A stretch of DNA of 64,000 nt from Acinetobacter sp. 10FS3-1 (GCF_013343215.1 NZ_CP039143.1:1178001-1242000); one strand, 5' to 3'; shown: positions 8,601-17,623, counted from the first letter of the stretch. Translations and numbers: made by a program. Notes: a model not told the origin generated them from the letters alone.

Positions 8601-9278
8601 TTAATTCAGTTGGGATTGTTCCAGATGACGGGAACCTTCCAGAATCATTCGAATCATAATCATCGTTTGTTCTGCGATTTCCTGACGTTCTGCAGCTGGC
8701 ATATCAATTACATTGGCCCCCATATTAAATACCAATTGGGTAATCGCCTTAGACACAATATCCGGATGAAATAATTTTTTATTATTCAGACGCTCGAAGC
8801 GGATCAAATCTTCCTGCAACTCCTGCTGGAAATAATTCAGTTGACGCTCTACGGCCTCCTTATAAGACTTGGAACCGGTATAGCCTTCACGTAATAACAG
8901 GCTCAGATTGCCTTCATCTGCATCGAGCTGGGCAATAAATACTTCTACTGAGCTGCGAATGATGCTGCTCTGGCGTGATGCCTGCAGGCGTGCTTCATGC
9001 AAAATCTGACGCAATACAATCCCGGCGCGATCAATCAGCTCGATTGCCAGTTCATCAATATCCTTAAAATGGCGATAAAAGCTGTTTGGTGCAATGCCAG
9101 CTTCACGTGCAACTTCACGCAAACTTAAGGACGAGATACTCTTTTCTGGCCCAATCAGGTTTAAGGCTGCCTGAAAAAGTTCTTCTTTGGTAATAGTCGC
9201 TTTACGGCCCACACTACGTACCACAATTGGCTCATCAATGTTGTTTGATTGTAAGGAGGCGTCACTACTCATTTTCAT
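8601..9278 (-). CDS. TetR-family repressor of unsaturated fatty acid synthesis (DesT/FabR type)
   Basis: 225 residues. The N-terminal TetR helix-turn-helix spans about 51-71 (LSLREVAREAGIAPNSFYRHF), and the serine-phenylalanine-tyrosine-arginine ending is characteristic of FabR/DesT rather than generic TetR. The remaining domain (FIAQLDADEGNLSLLLREGYTGS) matches the acyl-CoA sensing domain of that family. Pseudomonas DesT represses a desaturase operon and senses the saturated/unsaturated acyl-CoA ratio. Here the gene is divergent from a ferredoxin reductase and a desaturase, the same partners. A palindrome cluster lies in the shared promoter gap. Residues 1-24 precede the usual family start, so initiation could be slightly downstream. 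Confidence 0.88.
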   Translation of the reverse strand: MKMSSDASLQSNNIDEPIVVRSVGRKATITKEELFQAALNLIGPEKSISSLSLREVAREAGIAPNSFYRHFKDIDELAIELIDRAGIVLRQILHEARLQASRQSSIIRSSVEVFIAQLDADEGNLSLLLREGYTGSKSYKEAVERQLNYFQQELQEDLIRFERLNNKKLFHPDIVSKAITQLVFNMGANVIDMPAAERQEIAEQTMIMIRMILEGSRHLEQSQLN

Positions 9279-9363
9279 TGAAAGCTCTTTCAGGAGAAGG
9301 GGTTAATTAAAGCATTATTACATTATAACCAAGGGGAATCGGCTTGTGAAATAATTAGAAACA

Positions 9364-9400
9364 ATACATCTGTATATACAAATATATATACATATGTATA
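9364..9400. promoter_or_regulatory. Overlapping palindromes, candidate DesT-type operator
   Basis: Three dyads are packed here: ATACA-TC-TGTAT (9364-9375), TGTATATACA (9371-9380) and the perfect 14-bp TATACATATGTATA (9387-9400). They lie between the divergent TetR gene and the reductase, about 30-65 bases before the reductase ATG. The repeated TGTAT/ATACA arms suggest repeated repressor sites. DesT/FabR operators have an inverted TGTAC/GTACA-like core, so this is compatible but not identical. Confidence 0.5.
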
Positions 9401-9431
9401 ATAATTGAAAATCCACGGTGGTGTCTTTACG

Positions 9432-10496
9432 ATGCAGGTACTCGAAAAACTTAAAATGCCTTTAACTACGCTCGGCGAGAGTGTAATCGACCAGCATGCG
9501 ATCAACTTCTGGGCGCAAAAACTGAATCCTTTATGGTCATTCAATCAGGCTTTAGGCAAAATTGTGCATATAGAAACTGCTGCACGGGATATGCTGAGTT
9601 TCAAAATTCGGGTCAATCGTTTATTCAAATTTGGTGAAGCCGGCCAGCATCACCCTGTATTTGTAGTGATCAAAGGAATTCGCTATGAACGCAGCTATAG
9701 CCTGACACGTGTAGATCAGCAGCATGTTTTACTTACCGTAAAGCAAGTCAATGCCGGCAAGGTGAGTAGCTGGTTGGCTGAACAGGCCAAAGTCGGCGAC
9801 ATTATTGAGTTTGGTCAGCCTTTTGGTGATATGACCTTGCCTGAACAAGCGCATCCGATGATTCTGCTGGCCGCAGGAAGTGGTATTACACCGATGCTCA
9901 GCATACTGGAAGCCTTGGATCAGAAAACTGAGTTTTCCGTGCCTGTGACTCTATGGTATTGGGTCAAGCACAATCAGGAGGCTGCTTTTATTACACGCTT
10001 TGAAGCATTGGCACGTAAATATCCTAACTTCAGTTATCAGGTATTTGCCACTCAGGAACAGCAGGCTGCGCCACGTTTAGATGCAAGTTATCTGACACAG
10101 TTACAAAACCTTGAGCAAAGCGTGGTATATGCCTGTGGGCCTTCCGGCTTTGTATCGACCGCAGAACCGCTGTTTAGTTCGGTCAAACTGTTCAAAAGCG
10201 AAGCCTTTAGTATGAGTTTGGGCGATATGTCTGATACTGGTTTTGTGAATGTCACGCTGACCCGGTCAAAAAAGACCGTCAGTATTCCTAAAGGCCATTC
10301 AATTCTGGTAAGTCTGGAACATCAAAATATTAAACCTGCACATGGCTGCCGTATGGGGATTTGCAATAAATGTGTCTGTAATAAAGTTGAAGGTGCAACC
10401 AAAAATCTGGTCAATGGCGCACAAAGTACCGAACCCGGTAATGCCTTGAAAATTTGTGTTAACTCGGCACAGACCGATCTAGTCATTGACCTATAA
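9432..10496 (+). CDS. Ferredoxin reductase with C-terminal 2Fe-2S domain, desaturase electron donor
   Basis: About 354 residues with three parts: a flavin-binding barrel (RSYSL is the FAD motif), an NAD(P)-binding domain (LLAAGSGITPMLSIL), and a plant-type 2Fe-2S domain at the C-terminus with cysteines in HGCRMGICNKCVC plus a distal Cys in LKICVN. It passes electrons from NAD(P)H to the desaturase encoded 14 bases downstream, as PA4889 (DesC) does for DesB in Pseudomonas. I start at ATG 9432, after GGTGG; an upstream TTG at 9405 would begin next to the operator and is unlikely. The two genes form an operon controlled by the divergent TetR repressor. Confidence 0.88.
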   Translation: MQVLEKLKMPLTTLGESVIDQHAINFWAQKLNPLWSFNQALGKIVHIETAARDMLSFKIRVNRLFKFGEAGQHHPVFVVIKGIRYERSYSLTRVDQQHVLLTVKQVNAGKVSSWLAEQAKVGDIIEFGQPFGDMTLPEQAHPMILLAAGSGITPMLSILEALDQKTEFSVPVTLWYWVKHNQEAAFITRFEALARKYPNFSYQVFATQEQQAAPRLDASYLTQLQNLEQSVVYACGPSGFVSTAEPLFSSVKLFKSEAFSMSLGDMSDTGFVNVTLTRSKKTVSIPKGHSILVSLEHQNIKPAHGCRMGICNKCVCNKVEGATKNLVNGAQSTEPGNALKICVNSAQTDLVIDL

Positions 10497-10510
10497 GCGA
10501 GTCTTATCTT

Positions 10511-11605
10511 ATGAATATGCCAGTCAAAGTAGAATATTTTAAAAATCCTAAAAACCGTGAATTGAGCCAGTTTGAGCTGGATGAGCTCGCAGCTGAGCTG
10601 GATGCAATCAAGCAGGAAGTGCTGAATGATCTGGGCGAAAAAGATGCCAAGTATATCCACAAGGTGTATTCTGCAATTCGATATTCCTCAATTGCAGGTC
10701 GTGCCTTGTTGTTTGCAGGCTGGTTTCCGCCAGCCTGGGTTTTGGGGACAGGTCTATTAAGCTTTGCCAAAATCATGGAAAATATGGAATTGGGTCATAA
10801 TGTTATGCATGGCCAGTATGACTGGATGAATGATCCTAAGCTGAAGGGTCAAACTTATGAGTGGGATATTGTCGGTACTTCTGATAACTGGCGTCAGACG
10901 CATAACTTTAAACACCATACTTATACCAATATCAAAGGGATGGATGATGATATCGGTTATGGCCTGCTGCGCCTGTTCCCTGAGCAGCGCTGGAAGCCGG
11001 GCTTTTTATTACAACCGATTTATGCCGTGCCATTCTGTTTGCTGTTCCAGTGGGGCGTCGCAATTCAAAATCTTGAGCTGGGTAAATACTTGAAAGGCCG
11101 CAAAACCAAGCAGAAAATGCAAGAAGAGTGGGCCCCGATGCAGCGCAAAATTGGCAAGCAGTTGTTTAAGGATTATGTTTTCTTTCCGGTCATTGCTGGT
11201 CCGGCGGCGCTGCCGGTATTTACGGGGAATCTGGTGGCCAATGGCATTCGTAATATCTGGACTTTTAGTGTGATTTTCTGTGGTCACTTTACTAAAGATG
11301 TAGAAGTATTCCCGAAATCCGTCATGCAAAATGAAAGTCGTGGTCACTGGTACATGCGTCAGATACGTGGATCTTCTAATCTGACAGGTTCAGAAGCCTT
11401 TCATATCCTGACTGGACATTTAAGCCATCAGATTGAGCATCACTTATATCCGGATATCCCTGCACGCCGTTATCGTCAGATGGCGCCAAAAGTGGAAGCG
11501 GTATGTAAAAAATATGGCTTGCACTACAACAATGCCAGTCTGGTGAAACAATATGGCAGTGTACTCAAACGTATTGTGAAATATGCTTTTCCGTTTAAAA
11601 AGTAA
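10511..11605 (+). CDS. Membrane fatty acid desaturase (acyl delta-9 type)
   Basis: 364 residues of an integral-membrane di-iron desaturase. All three histidine boxes are visible: GHNVMH (HX3H), HNFKHH (HX3HH) and HQIEHH (HX2HH). Hydrophobic stretches near residues 60-85, 170-190 and 225-260 form the membrane helices. The enzyme puts a cis double bond into acyl chains aerobically, adjusting membrane fluidity. It is the second gene after the reductase and its likely electron partner, matching the DesC-DesB pair of Pseudomonas. The stop is followed by a strong terminator, ending the operon. Confidence 0.9.
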   Translation: MNMPVKVEYFKNPKNRELSQFELDELAAELDAIKQEVLNDLGEKDAKYIHKVYSAIRYSSIAGRALLFAGWFPPAWVLGTGLLSFAKIMENMELGHNVMHGQYDWMNDPKLKGQTYEWDIVGTSDNWRQTHNFKHHTYTNIKGMDDDIGYGLLRLFPEQRWKPGFLLQPIYAVPFCLLFQWGVAIQNLELGKYLKGRKTKQKMQEEWAPMQRKIGKQLFKDYVFFPVIAGPAALPVFTGNLVANGIRNIWTFSVIFCGHFTKDVEVFPKSVMQNESRGHWYMRQIRGSSNLTGSEAFHILTGHLSHQIEHHLYPDIPARRYRQMAPKVEAVCKKYGLHYNNASLVKQYGSVLKRIVKYAFPFKK

Positions 11606-11614
11606 ATTGTCTTG

Positions 11615-11648
11615 AAAAAAAACCGCTTTTAAATCAAGCGGTTTTTTA
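11615..11648 (+). terminator. Intrinsic terminator of the desaturase operon
   Basis: AAAACCGCTT and AAGCGGTTTT form the stem around TTAAATC, with a following T-run, directly after the desaturase stop codon. Confidence 0.85.
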
Positions 11649-11826
11649 ATGCTGATCTAAGAATTAAAACATTTAGTAGAAGACCTATTTAAAAATCAGA
11701 AAAGTTATTTAATAAAGATAAAACTACAACTTGTACATAAATATAAGGAGCAGACTCAGCACATCGCTGGAGCTGTGAAGTGAATATGCTAAATTAAGCG
11801 TCAATAATTTCAGAAGAAGGCTGAAT

Positions 11827-12273
11827 ATGCAAAAAATAATCTTATCTGGTTTATCTGGCATGTTGGCCACCCTTTTGCTCGCCGGCTGTACCAGCGTTAC
11901 GCAGAATCATGACTACCAGCCCGTATTAGGCATGGTCAATCCGGCAAGTCAATATTGTGTCAGCCAAGGTGGAAAACTGGAATTACGTACCGAAGCGCAG
12001 GGGCAAGTTGGTTACTGTCATCTAAAGAATCAACAGGTCATTGAAGAATGGGAATATTACAATATGAGTCAGCCCAAATGTGTACCTGAACAGGCCATGG
12101 CCTTGGTTGGACAGGCAGATTTGACCGAAGCACAGATCAAGCAGAAAACTCAAGCCCAGCTGGTAAGGGTCATTCATCCGGGGGATGTCGTTACCATGGA
12201 TTATAATGACGCACGTATCACTGTAACTGTAGATGCAACCAGCAAAAAAGTTTTACAGGCGACTTGCGGTTAA
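11827..12273 (+). CDS. Lipoprotein with DUF333 and I78-inhibitor-like regions
   Basis: 148 residues. The lipobox LLAGC places the lipidated Cys at 21. A DUF333 segment follows (NPASQYCVSQGGKLELR to VIEEWEYYN), a small module common in enterobacterial putative lipoproteins. The C-terminal third (VIHPGDVVTMDYNDARITVTVD to LQATCG) resembles peptidase inhibitor family I78, where an xRxNxxVD-type strand and a terminal CG pair are typical. The combination suggests an envelope-anchored protease inhibitor or stress lipoprotein, but function is not established. A good ribosome site (GAAGAAGG) precedes the ATG. Confidence 0.75.
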   Translation: MQKIILSGLSGMLATLLLAGCTSVTQNHDYQPVLGMVNPASQYCVSQGGKLELRTEAQGQVGYCHLKNQQVIEEWEYYNMSQPKCVPEQAMALVGQADLTEAQIKQKTQAQLVRVIHPGDVVTMDYNDARITVTVDATSKKVLQATCG

Positions 12274-12395
12274 TTTCTTCCGAAGCTTCGCCTGTTAAAG
12301 ACCGGATTAGACTCTTCTACTTAAGGCACAGGATTTGCATTTTAAATGACAAATCCTGCCTGATCTTTTATATTGCCTTGTGGAAGGAGAAGTTC

Positions 12396-12755
12396 ATGAA
12401 AAAATTATTGGTCTTATCGTTTATGGTGGCGCTGGTGGGTTGTGCCGAGAAGAAACCTTTAACCCCGGAAGAGCAATGGCAAGGTTACTGCCGTAGTGTG
12501 GGGAATGCCGCGCGTACCATTATGCTGGACCGTCAGAACGCGATTGAAAAAGACAAGGCAATTGAACATGCTAACAAGATTGATGATGATACAACTCGGA
12601 CATTTATCCTGGGCATCATTGATGAAATTTATGCACTTCCAAAAGAAGAAATTAATCAGGATGTAGCTGCGGCACGTGAAAAAGTGCGGGCTGAGTTTAC
12701 GCAAAAGTGTATTGCTACACCGCATGATGAAATGCCAGATTATAAACCGTTCTAA
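12396..12755 (+). CDS. Small predicted lipoprotein, function unknown
   Basis: About 119 residues starting MKKLLVLSFMVALVGC; the lipobox VALVGC puts the lipidated Cys at 16. The mature part is charged and helical, with two further cysteines (GYCRSV and TQKCIA) that could form a disulfide. No known enzymatic motif is seen. The ATG at 12396 has an excellent ribosome site (GGAAGGAG); a longer frame upstream lacks one. The stop codon lies within its own terminator stem. The neighbour is another lipoprotein, but a 122-base gap and separate signals suggest independent expression. Confidence 0.78.
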   Translation: MKKLLVLSFMVALVGCAEKKPLTPEEQWQGYCRSVGNAARTIMLDRQNAIEKDKAIEHANKIDDDTTRTFILGIIDEIYALPKEEINQDVAAAREKVRAEFTQKCIATPHDEMPDYKPF

Positions 12756-12768
12756 GAAACGGTTTTTT
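12742..12768 (+). terminator. Terminator overlapping the lipoprotein stop codon
   Basis: AACCGTT and AACGGTT pair around a short loop that contains the TAA stop, followed by seven T. The coding end forms the left arm. Confidence 0.8.
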
Positions 12769-12955
12769 TATTCCTGATGAAGTCAGTTTGCTCTCATAAA
12801 ATTGTAAAACCTTAATTCAGCCACCTGTTTTTAATGGCTATTAAATAGCCTAAGTAAATATATAATTTGTGACAATTGCTAAATCTAAAATATAGAAAAG
12901 CTTATCTGAATATTGAATAATAAATTTAACTCCAGAACTTCAGGAGCAACATAAG

Positions 12956-13225
12956 ATGAAAGTCGTTAAGTATTTGCATCACTGTGATTTGCTGTTAGAA
13001 GATGAACATGGTTTTGCAATAATTAGTGGTGGTCACTATGTATTGAGTGTGGGTGACCGGGTGGTTTTTAAAAGAATTATAGAACAGGATAAGCAGTTGT
13101 ATCAGGTGGACATTTCCTTTGCCAGCAGCAACCATAGCACTACCTATGAAGATCAATGGTTTCTTAAGTTTGAAGGCTGTCGAGATTCATTCCAGCAATA
13201 TTTAAATTCAACCACAGTCCACTAA
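12956..13225 (+). CDS. Small protein of unknown function
   Basis: 89 residues, not recognised. It is soluble in appearance, with mixed strand and charged segments (LLLEDEHGFAIISGGHYVLSVGDRVVFKRII) that look like a small beta-barrel or SH3-like fold, and two cysteines. The ATG has AGGAG nine bases upstream, and a clean terminator follows, so it is very likely a real monocistronic gene. No pathway is suggested by its neighbours (a lipoprotein and acnB). Confidence 0.65.
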   Translation: MKVVKYLHHCDLLLEDEHGFAIISGGHYVLSVGDRVVFKRIIEQDKQLYQVDISFASSNHSTTYEDQWFLKFEGCRDSFQQYLNSTTVH

Positions 13226-13253
13226 GGTGGAGTATCTTTTTTTATATAAATCA

Positions 13254-13277
13254 GGCAACATCAGTGTTGCCTTTTTT
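13254..13277 (+). terminator. Intrinsic terminator of the 89-residue gene
   Basis: GGCAACA-TCAG-TGTTGCC followed by six T; a textbook short terminator. Confidence 0.85.
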
Positions 13278-13521
13278 ATGCATCAAATTCAGTTAAAAGG
13301 GTTCATAACCGTCGTTAATTTATGCAAGCAGATGGCTCTTGATTATTGAATGATCATTATGGGCATCATTTATTTATAAAATAACGAGCATCACAAAGAA
13401 ACACTTTACTTGCATTAACTTTTAACTGGAAGTTTAGTAAAATTTTGGAGTCCATATTATTTATGAAGCTTTATATAAGCAGGAAATCATAAATAATTTT
13501 TTAAAAAAGAGGAATAACACC

Positions 13522-16161
13522 GTGCTAGAAGCTTACCGCCAACACGTTGCAGAACGTGCCGCACTCGGAGTCCCACCGAAGCCACTTGATGATACTCAAA
13601 CTGCTGCATTAGTTGAATTATTCAAAAATCCACCAGCTGGCGAAGAAGCATTCTTAGTTGATTTGCTTGAAAACCGTGTTCCAGCGGGTGTTGACCAAGC
13701 TGCTTATGTTAAAGCTGCATTTTTAGCTGCTGTGGCTAAAGGCGAAGCAACTTCTCCACTGGTTTCTAAAGAACGTGCGGTTTACTTACTGGGCACTATG
13801 CTTGGTGGTTATAACGTTGCTCCTTTAGTTGAACTTTTAGATGAAGCTGCTCTAGGTGAACTTGCTGCTGAAGCGCTGAAAAAAACGCTGCTAGTATTTG
13901 ATGCGTTCCATGACGTTGCTGACAAAGCAAAAGCGGGCAATGCAAACGCGAAAGCAGTTCTTCAATCTTGGGCTGACGCTGAATGGTTCACTAGCCGTAA
14001 AGACGTTCCTGAAGAAATTAAACTAACCGTTTTCAAAGTAACTGGCGAAACCAACACGGATGACCTGTCTCCAGCTCAAGATGCTTGGAGCCGTCCAGAC
14101 ATTCCATTGCACGCAAATGCAATGCTGAAAAACGAACGTGATGGCATCAACCCTGAAAAACCTGGTGAAGTTGGTCCATTAAGTCAAATTAAAGAACTTA
14201 TCGCGAAAGGCAACCAAGTTGCTTACGTGGGTGACGTTGTTGGTACAGGTTCATCTCGTAAATCTGCAACGAACTCGGTTCTTTGGTTCTTCGGTGACGA
14301 GATTGCTCATATCCCGAACAAAAAAGACGGTGGTTACTGCTTAGGTGGTAAAATTGCTCCGATTTTCTTCAACACGATGGAAGATGCGGGTGCATTACCA
14401 GTTGAGATCGATGTTTCTAACATGAACATGGGTGATGAAATCACTCTGAAAATTGATCATGCTGCTGCAAAAGTAACAGCGTTCAAAGATGGCGCACAAA
14501 TCGCTGAAGCTGAACTGAAAACTCCAGTACTTCTAGATGAAGTACGTGCTGGTGGTCGTATTAACCTGATTATTGGTCGTGGTTTAACGACTAAAGCACG
14601 TGAAGAGTTAGGTCTTGCTCCATCTACTTTATTCCGTACTCCAGTTCAGCCTGAGAATACAGGTAAAGGCTTCACTCAAGCTCAAAAAATGGTAGGTCGC
14701 GCTTGTGGTCTTCCTGAAGGTCAGGGTGTTCGTCCAGGTACTTACTGTGAACCACGTATGACAACTGTTGGTTCGCAAGATACTACAGGTCCGATGACTC
14801 GTGATGAATTGAAAGACTTGGCTTGCTTAGGTTTCTCTGCTGACCTGGTAATGCAATCTTTCTGTCACACAGCTGCATATCCGAAACCAGTTGACGTTCA
14901 AATGCAACACACGCTTCCTGATTTCATCATGAATCGTGGTGGTGTATCTTTACGTCCAGGCGATGGTATTATCCACTCGTGGTTAAACCGTATGCTTCTT
15001 CCAGATACAGTAGGTACTGGTGGTGACTCGCATACTCGTTTCCCAATCGGTATTTCATTCCCGGCAGGTTCTGGTCTTGTAGCGTTTGCTGCTGCAACTG
15101 GTGTTATGCCACTAGATATGCCTGAATCTGTACTGGTGAAATTCAAAGGTAAAATGCAACCTGGTATCACGCTACGTGACCTGGTACATGCAATTCCTTA
15201 CTATGCAATTAAAGAAGGTGACCTGACTGTAGAGAAGAAAGGTAAGAAGAACATCTTCTCTGGCCGTATCCTTGAGATCGACCTAACAGAAATGGAAACT
15301 GACCTGACTGTTGAGCAGGCATTCGAACTTTCTGATGCTTCTGCTGAACGTTCAGCAGCGGGCTGTTCTATCACTCTTTCTGAAGAGAAAGTTGCTGAAT
15401 ACCTGCGCTCAAACATCACTATGCTGAAGTGGATGATTTCTCAAGGTTATGGCGATGCGCGTACTATGGCTCGTCGTGTTGAGAACATGGAAAAATGGTT
15501 GGCGAACCCATCACTTCTTAAAGCTGACGCTGATGCTGAATACACGAAAGTGTATGAAATCGACCTTGCTGACATCAAAGAACCTATCCTTTGCTGCCCG
15601 AACGATCCAGATGATGCAAAACTTCTTTCTGACGTTCAAGGCGACAAAATTGATGAAGTATTCATCGGTTCTTGTATGACAAACATCGGTCACTTCCGTG
15701 CAGCTGGTAAACTTCTAGAAAAAGTACCAGGTGGTTCTTTGTCTACTCGTCTATGGTTAGCTCCTCCAACTCGTATGGATGAACACCAGTTGATGGAAGA
15801 AGGTTTCTATAACACTTATGGTAAAGCTGGCGCTCGTACAGAAATGCCAGGTTGTTCACTGTGTATGGGTAACCAGGCACGTGTAGCGCCGAACACCACT
15901 TGTGTATCGACTTCTACCCGTAACTTCCCGAACCGTTTAGGTCAAGGTGCGAACGTTTACCTGGCTTCTGCTGAACTTGCTGCTGTTGCTGCTGTACTTG
16001 GTAAATTACCAACTCCAGAAGAATATCAACAGTATGCAGCTCAAATTGACAGCATGTCTGCTGACATCTATCAATACTTGAACTTCGACAAGATGAGCGA
16101 GTATACAGATGCTGCGAAAAACGTGGACACTAAGAAAATTGCTGCTGCTCAATTGGCTTAA
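13522..16161 (+). CDS. acnB: Aconitate hydratase B (aconitase, 2-methylisocitrate dehydratase)
   Basis: 879 residues of AcnB, which interconverts citrate and isocitrate in the TCA cycle and also handles 2-methylaconitate. The domain order 5-HEAT-4-1-2-3 is recognisable: the N-terminal HEAT-like helices (residues 1-160), the swivel domain with GDVVGTGSSRKSATNSV, then the catalytic domains. The 4Fe-4S cysteines lie in FIGSCMTNIGHF and in PGCSLCMGN. The start is GTG at 13522 with AGAGGA suitably upstream. Codon use is strongly biased, as expected for a highly expressed gene. A 296-bp leader precedes it, room for regulated promoters, and a strong terminator follows. Confidence 0.97.
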   Translation: MLEAYRQHVAERAALGVPPKPLDDTQTAALVELFKNPPAGEEAFLVDLLENRVPAGVDQAAYVKAAFLAAVAKGEATSPLVSKERAVYLLGTMLGGYNVAPLVELLDEAALGELAAEALKKTLLVFDAFHDVADKAKAGNANAKAVLQSWADAEWFTSRKDVPEEIKLTVFKVTGETNTDDLSPAQDAWSRPDIPLHANAMLKNERDGINPEKPGEVGPLSQIKELIAKGNQVAYVGDVVGTGSSRKSATNSVLWFFGDEIAHIPNKKDGGYCLGGKIAPIFFNTMEDAGALPVEIDVSNMNMGDEITLKIDHAAAKVTAFKDGAQIAEAELKTPVLLDEVRAGGRINLIIGRGLTTKAREELGLAPSTLFRTPVQPENTGKGFTQAQKMVGRACGLPEGQGVRPGTYCEPRMTTVGSQDTTGPMTRDELKDLACLGFSADLVMQSFCHTAAYPKPVDVQMQHTLPDFIMNRGGVSLRPGDGIIHSWLNRMLLPDTVGTGGDSHTRFPIGISFPAGSGLVAFAAATGVMPLDMPESVLVKFKGKMQPGITLRDLVHAIPYYAIKEGDLTVEKKGKKNIFSGRILEIDLTEMETDLTVEQAFELSDASAERSAAGCSITLSEEKVAEYLRSNITMLKWMISQGYGDARTMARRVENMEKWLANPSLLKADADAEYTKVYEIDLADIKEPILCCPNDPDDAKLLSDVQGDKIDEVFIGSCMTNIGHFRAAGKLLEKVPGGSLSTRLWLAPPTRMDEHQLMEEGFYNTYGKAGARTEMPGCSLCMGNQARVAPNTTCVSTSTRNFPNRLGQGANVYLASAELAAVAAVLGKLPTPEEYQQYAAQIDSMSADIYQYLNFDKMSEYTDAAKNVDTKKIAAAQLA

Positions 16162-16191
16162 TTTTTTGAAAATTAAAGTATTTTGAGTTAA

Positions 16192-16226
16192 AAATAAGGG
16201 CTGAGTAATCAGCCCTTATTTTTGTG
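16192..16226 (+). terminator. Intrinsic terminator of acnB
   Basis: AAATAAGGGCTGA and TCAGCCCTTATTT form a 13-bp perfect stem with a GTAA loop and T-run. The next gene begins 15 bases later. Confidence 0.9.
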
Positions 16227-16241
16227 TAGAAAAAATATTTA

Positions 16242-17219
16242 ATGGTAAGATGCCCAGAATCCTTAATAAAGGATAATAAAATTGGCTATGGTTGGAAACA
16301 AATAAATTTTGCAAGCCATGACAATATAAATTCTTTAATAAAAGAAATAATTGATAAAAATGGTTCTGTTGGACGAATGACTAATCAAGTTAAAAATTAC
16401 TTCAATTTAAGAAAAGACGATATTGTTATTGTTCCTTTGGGGAGAAGTATTGCTATAGCCAAGGTAATAGGTGAAAAACTTTTTGAGCCTTCATTTACTG
16501 GAGGGCATGGAGCCAATCAGGTGCGCGTAGAGTTTTTTAGAAAAGATAATAAAATTATTCGTATTCCACGTTCAGCTTTAAAACAAAATTTAGAAAGTAG
16601 ATTAAAACTTCGAACTACGATTGGAGATTTATCTCGATTCTCTGAAGAAATAGAGCATTTAATACAAAATCTGAATAACTATGGAAGTTTTGAAATAAAT
16701 AATAGTTTTCTGGAAAAAGCAGATTTTTATGAACAGGAATTTAAAAAGGACTTATTAAATGCAATATGTAAAGGTAATACAAGATTAAAAGCTGGGGGGA
16801 GAGGTTTAGAGGATTTCGTCAAAGAACTATTAGAAATTGAAGGATATTCTCAAGTAGATATTTTAGATAAGAAAAATGGCGAAGGTATAGCTGATGTGGA
16901 TATTCAAGCAACATCTGAAAATAACCCTTTCTTAAAAGATATTTTAATTCAGGTGAAGCACCATAACGGTGAAACCGGTAAACATGCTATTAATCAGTTG
17001 ATTGCCTATGAGGCTGAAGCAATTTCTAATGCATATAAGTGGGTAATAACGACTGGTCATATTTCAGATGAATCTAAGCTTCATGCTGAAGAAAATCAAA
17101 TTAATATTATGGAGGGCGAGCAGTTTGTAGATTGGATATATACAAATTTAAATAAGCTCTCTAGAGAAACGAAAGCAAACTTAGGAATTGTCGAGGTTCC
17201 AAAATTAAGTTGGTCTTAA
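16242..17219 (+). CDS. Mrr-like restriction endonuclease with N-terminal PUA-like domain
   Basis: 325 residues. The C-terminal half has an Mrr-type PD-(D/E)xK nuclease core: Glu190 in GGRGLEDFVKELL, Asp218/Asp220 in GEGIADVDI and Gln237-x-Lys239 in ILIQVKHH, followed by the helix HAINQLIAYEAEA. The N-terminal part (YGWKQINF, then KDDIVIVPLGRSIAIAKVIGE) resembles the PUA/EVE-like domain found before Mrr nucleases, which may recognise modified bases. It has no methyltransferase partner, so it is probably a type IV, modification-dependent enzyme acting against foreign DNA. The gene is visibly more AT-rich than acnB and lacks a ribosome site, both signs of transfer into the acnB downstream position. 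Confidence 0.72.
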   Translation: MVRCPESLIKDNKIGYGWKQINFASHDNINSLIKEIIDKNGSVGRMTNQVKNYFNLRKDDIVIVPLGRSIAIAKVIGEKLFEPSFTGGHGANQVRVEFFRKDNKIIRIPRSALKQNLESRLKLRTTIGDLSRFSEEIEHLIQNLNNYGSFEINNSFLEKADFYEQEFKKDLLNAICKGNTRLKAGGRGLEDFVKELLEIEGYSQVDILDKKNGEGIADVDIQATSENNPFLKDILIQVKHHNGETGKHAINQLIAYEAEAISNAYKWVITTGHISDESKLHAEENQINIMEGEQFVDWIYTNLNKLSRETKANLGIVEVPKLSWS

Positions 17220-17280
17220 ACATAAAGCGATTTTATTTTTTAAAATTAATTCATTAGTATTGCCAATGATTTTAATCTTT

Positions 17281-17303
17281 CAGATCAAGGTTCACTTGAT
17301 CTG
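17281..17303. repeat. 9-bp inverted repeat downstream of the Mrr-like gene
   Basis: CAGATCAAG and CTTGATCTG separated by GTTCA. There is no T-run on either side, so it is not a clear terminator; it may be a remnant or a regulatory site for the small gene that follows. Confidence 0.4.
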
Positions 17304-17380
17304 ATCACTAGTTGATGTATATCGTGCGCTATACTTTACAGCTTACTGAATAAATCGTTTAATCATCGCATATTTGAGTG

Positions 17381-17623
17381 ATGTATAAGTTGATCCAAAA
17401 AATGCCCAAACAATCCCGATTCCTTTGTATTGGCGGTTTCCTCAACGGAACGCAAGTCAAAGACCAAGGTGACAGCTTTATCTGCGTCGAAAAAGGCAAA
17501 AATGTCACCTATACTAAAAAGGAAATATTCCATCCTGATTCATGGGATCACGATTACTACGTTTGTGAAACGACCACAGACAAACAGGCACGAAATTGGG
17601 TCTATGACATTGAGTCAAAATAA
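17381..17623 (+). CDS. Small protein of unknown function
   Basis: About 80 residues, not recognised. The start is uncertain: ATG 17381 or ATG 17402 (MPKQSRFLCIGGFLNG). The body is polar, with GDSFICVEKGKNVTYTKKEIFHP and SWDHDYYVCETTTD suggesting a small beta-rich soluble protein. It ends 25 bases before a well-formed terminator on the same strand, which supports it being a gene. Composition is AT-rich, like the Mrr-like gene upstream, but the two are 160 bases apart and no functional link is shown. Confidence 0.55.
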   Translation: MYKLIQKMPKQSRFLCIGGFLNGTQVKDQGDSFICVEKGKNVTYTKKEIFHPDSWDHDYYVCETTTDKQARNWVYDIESK

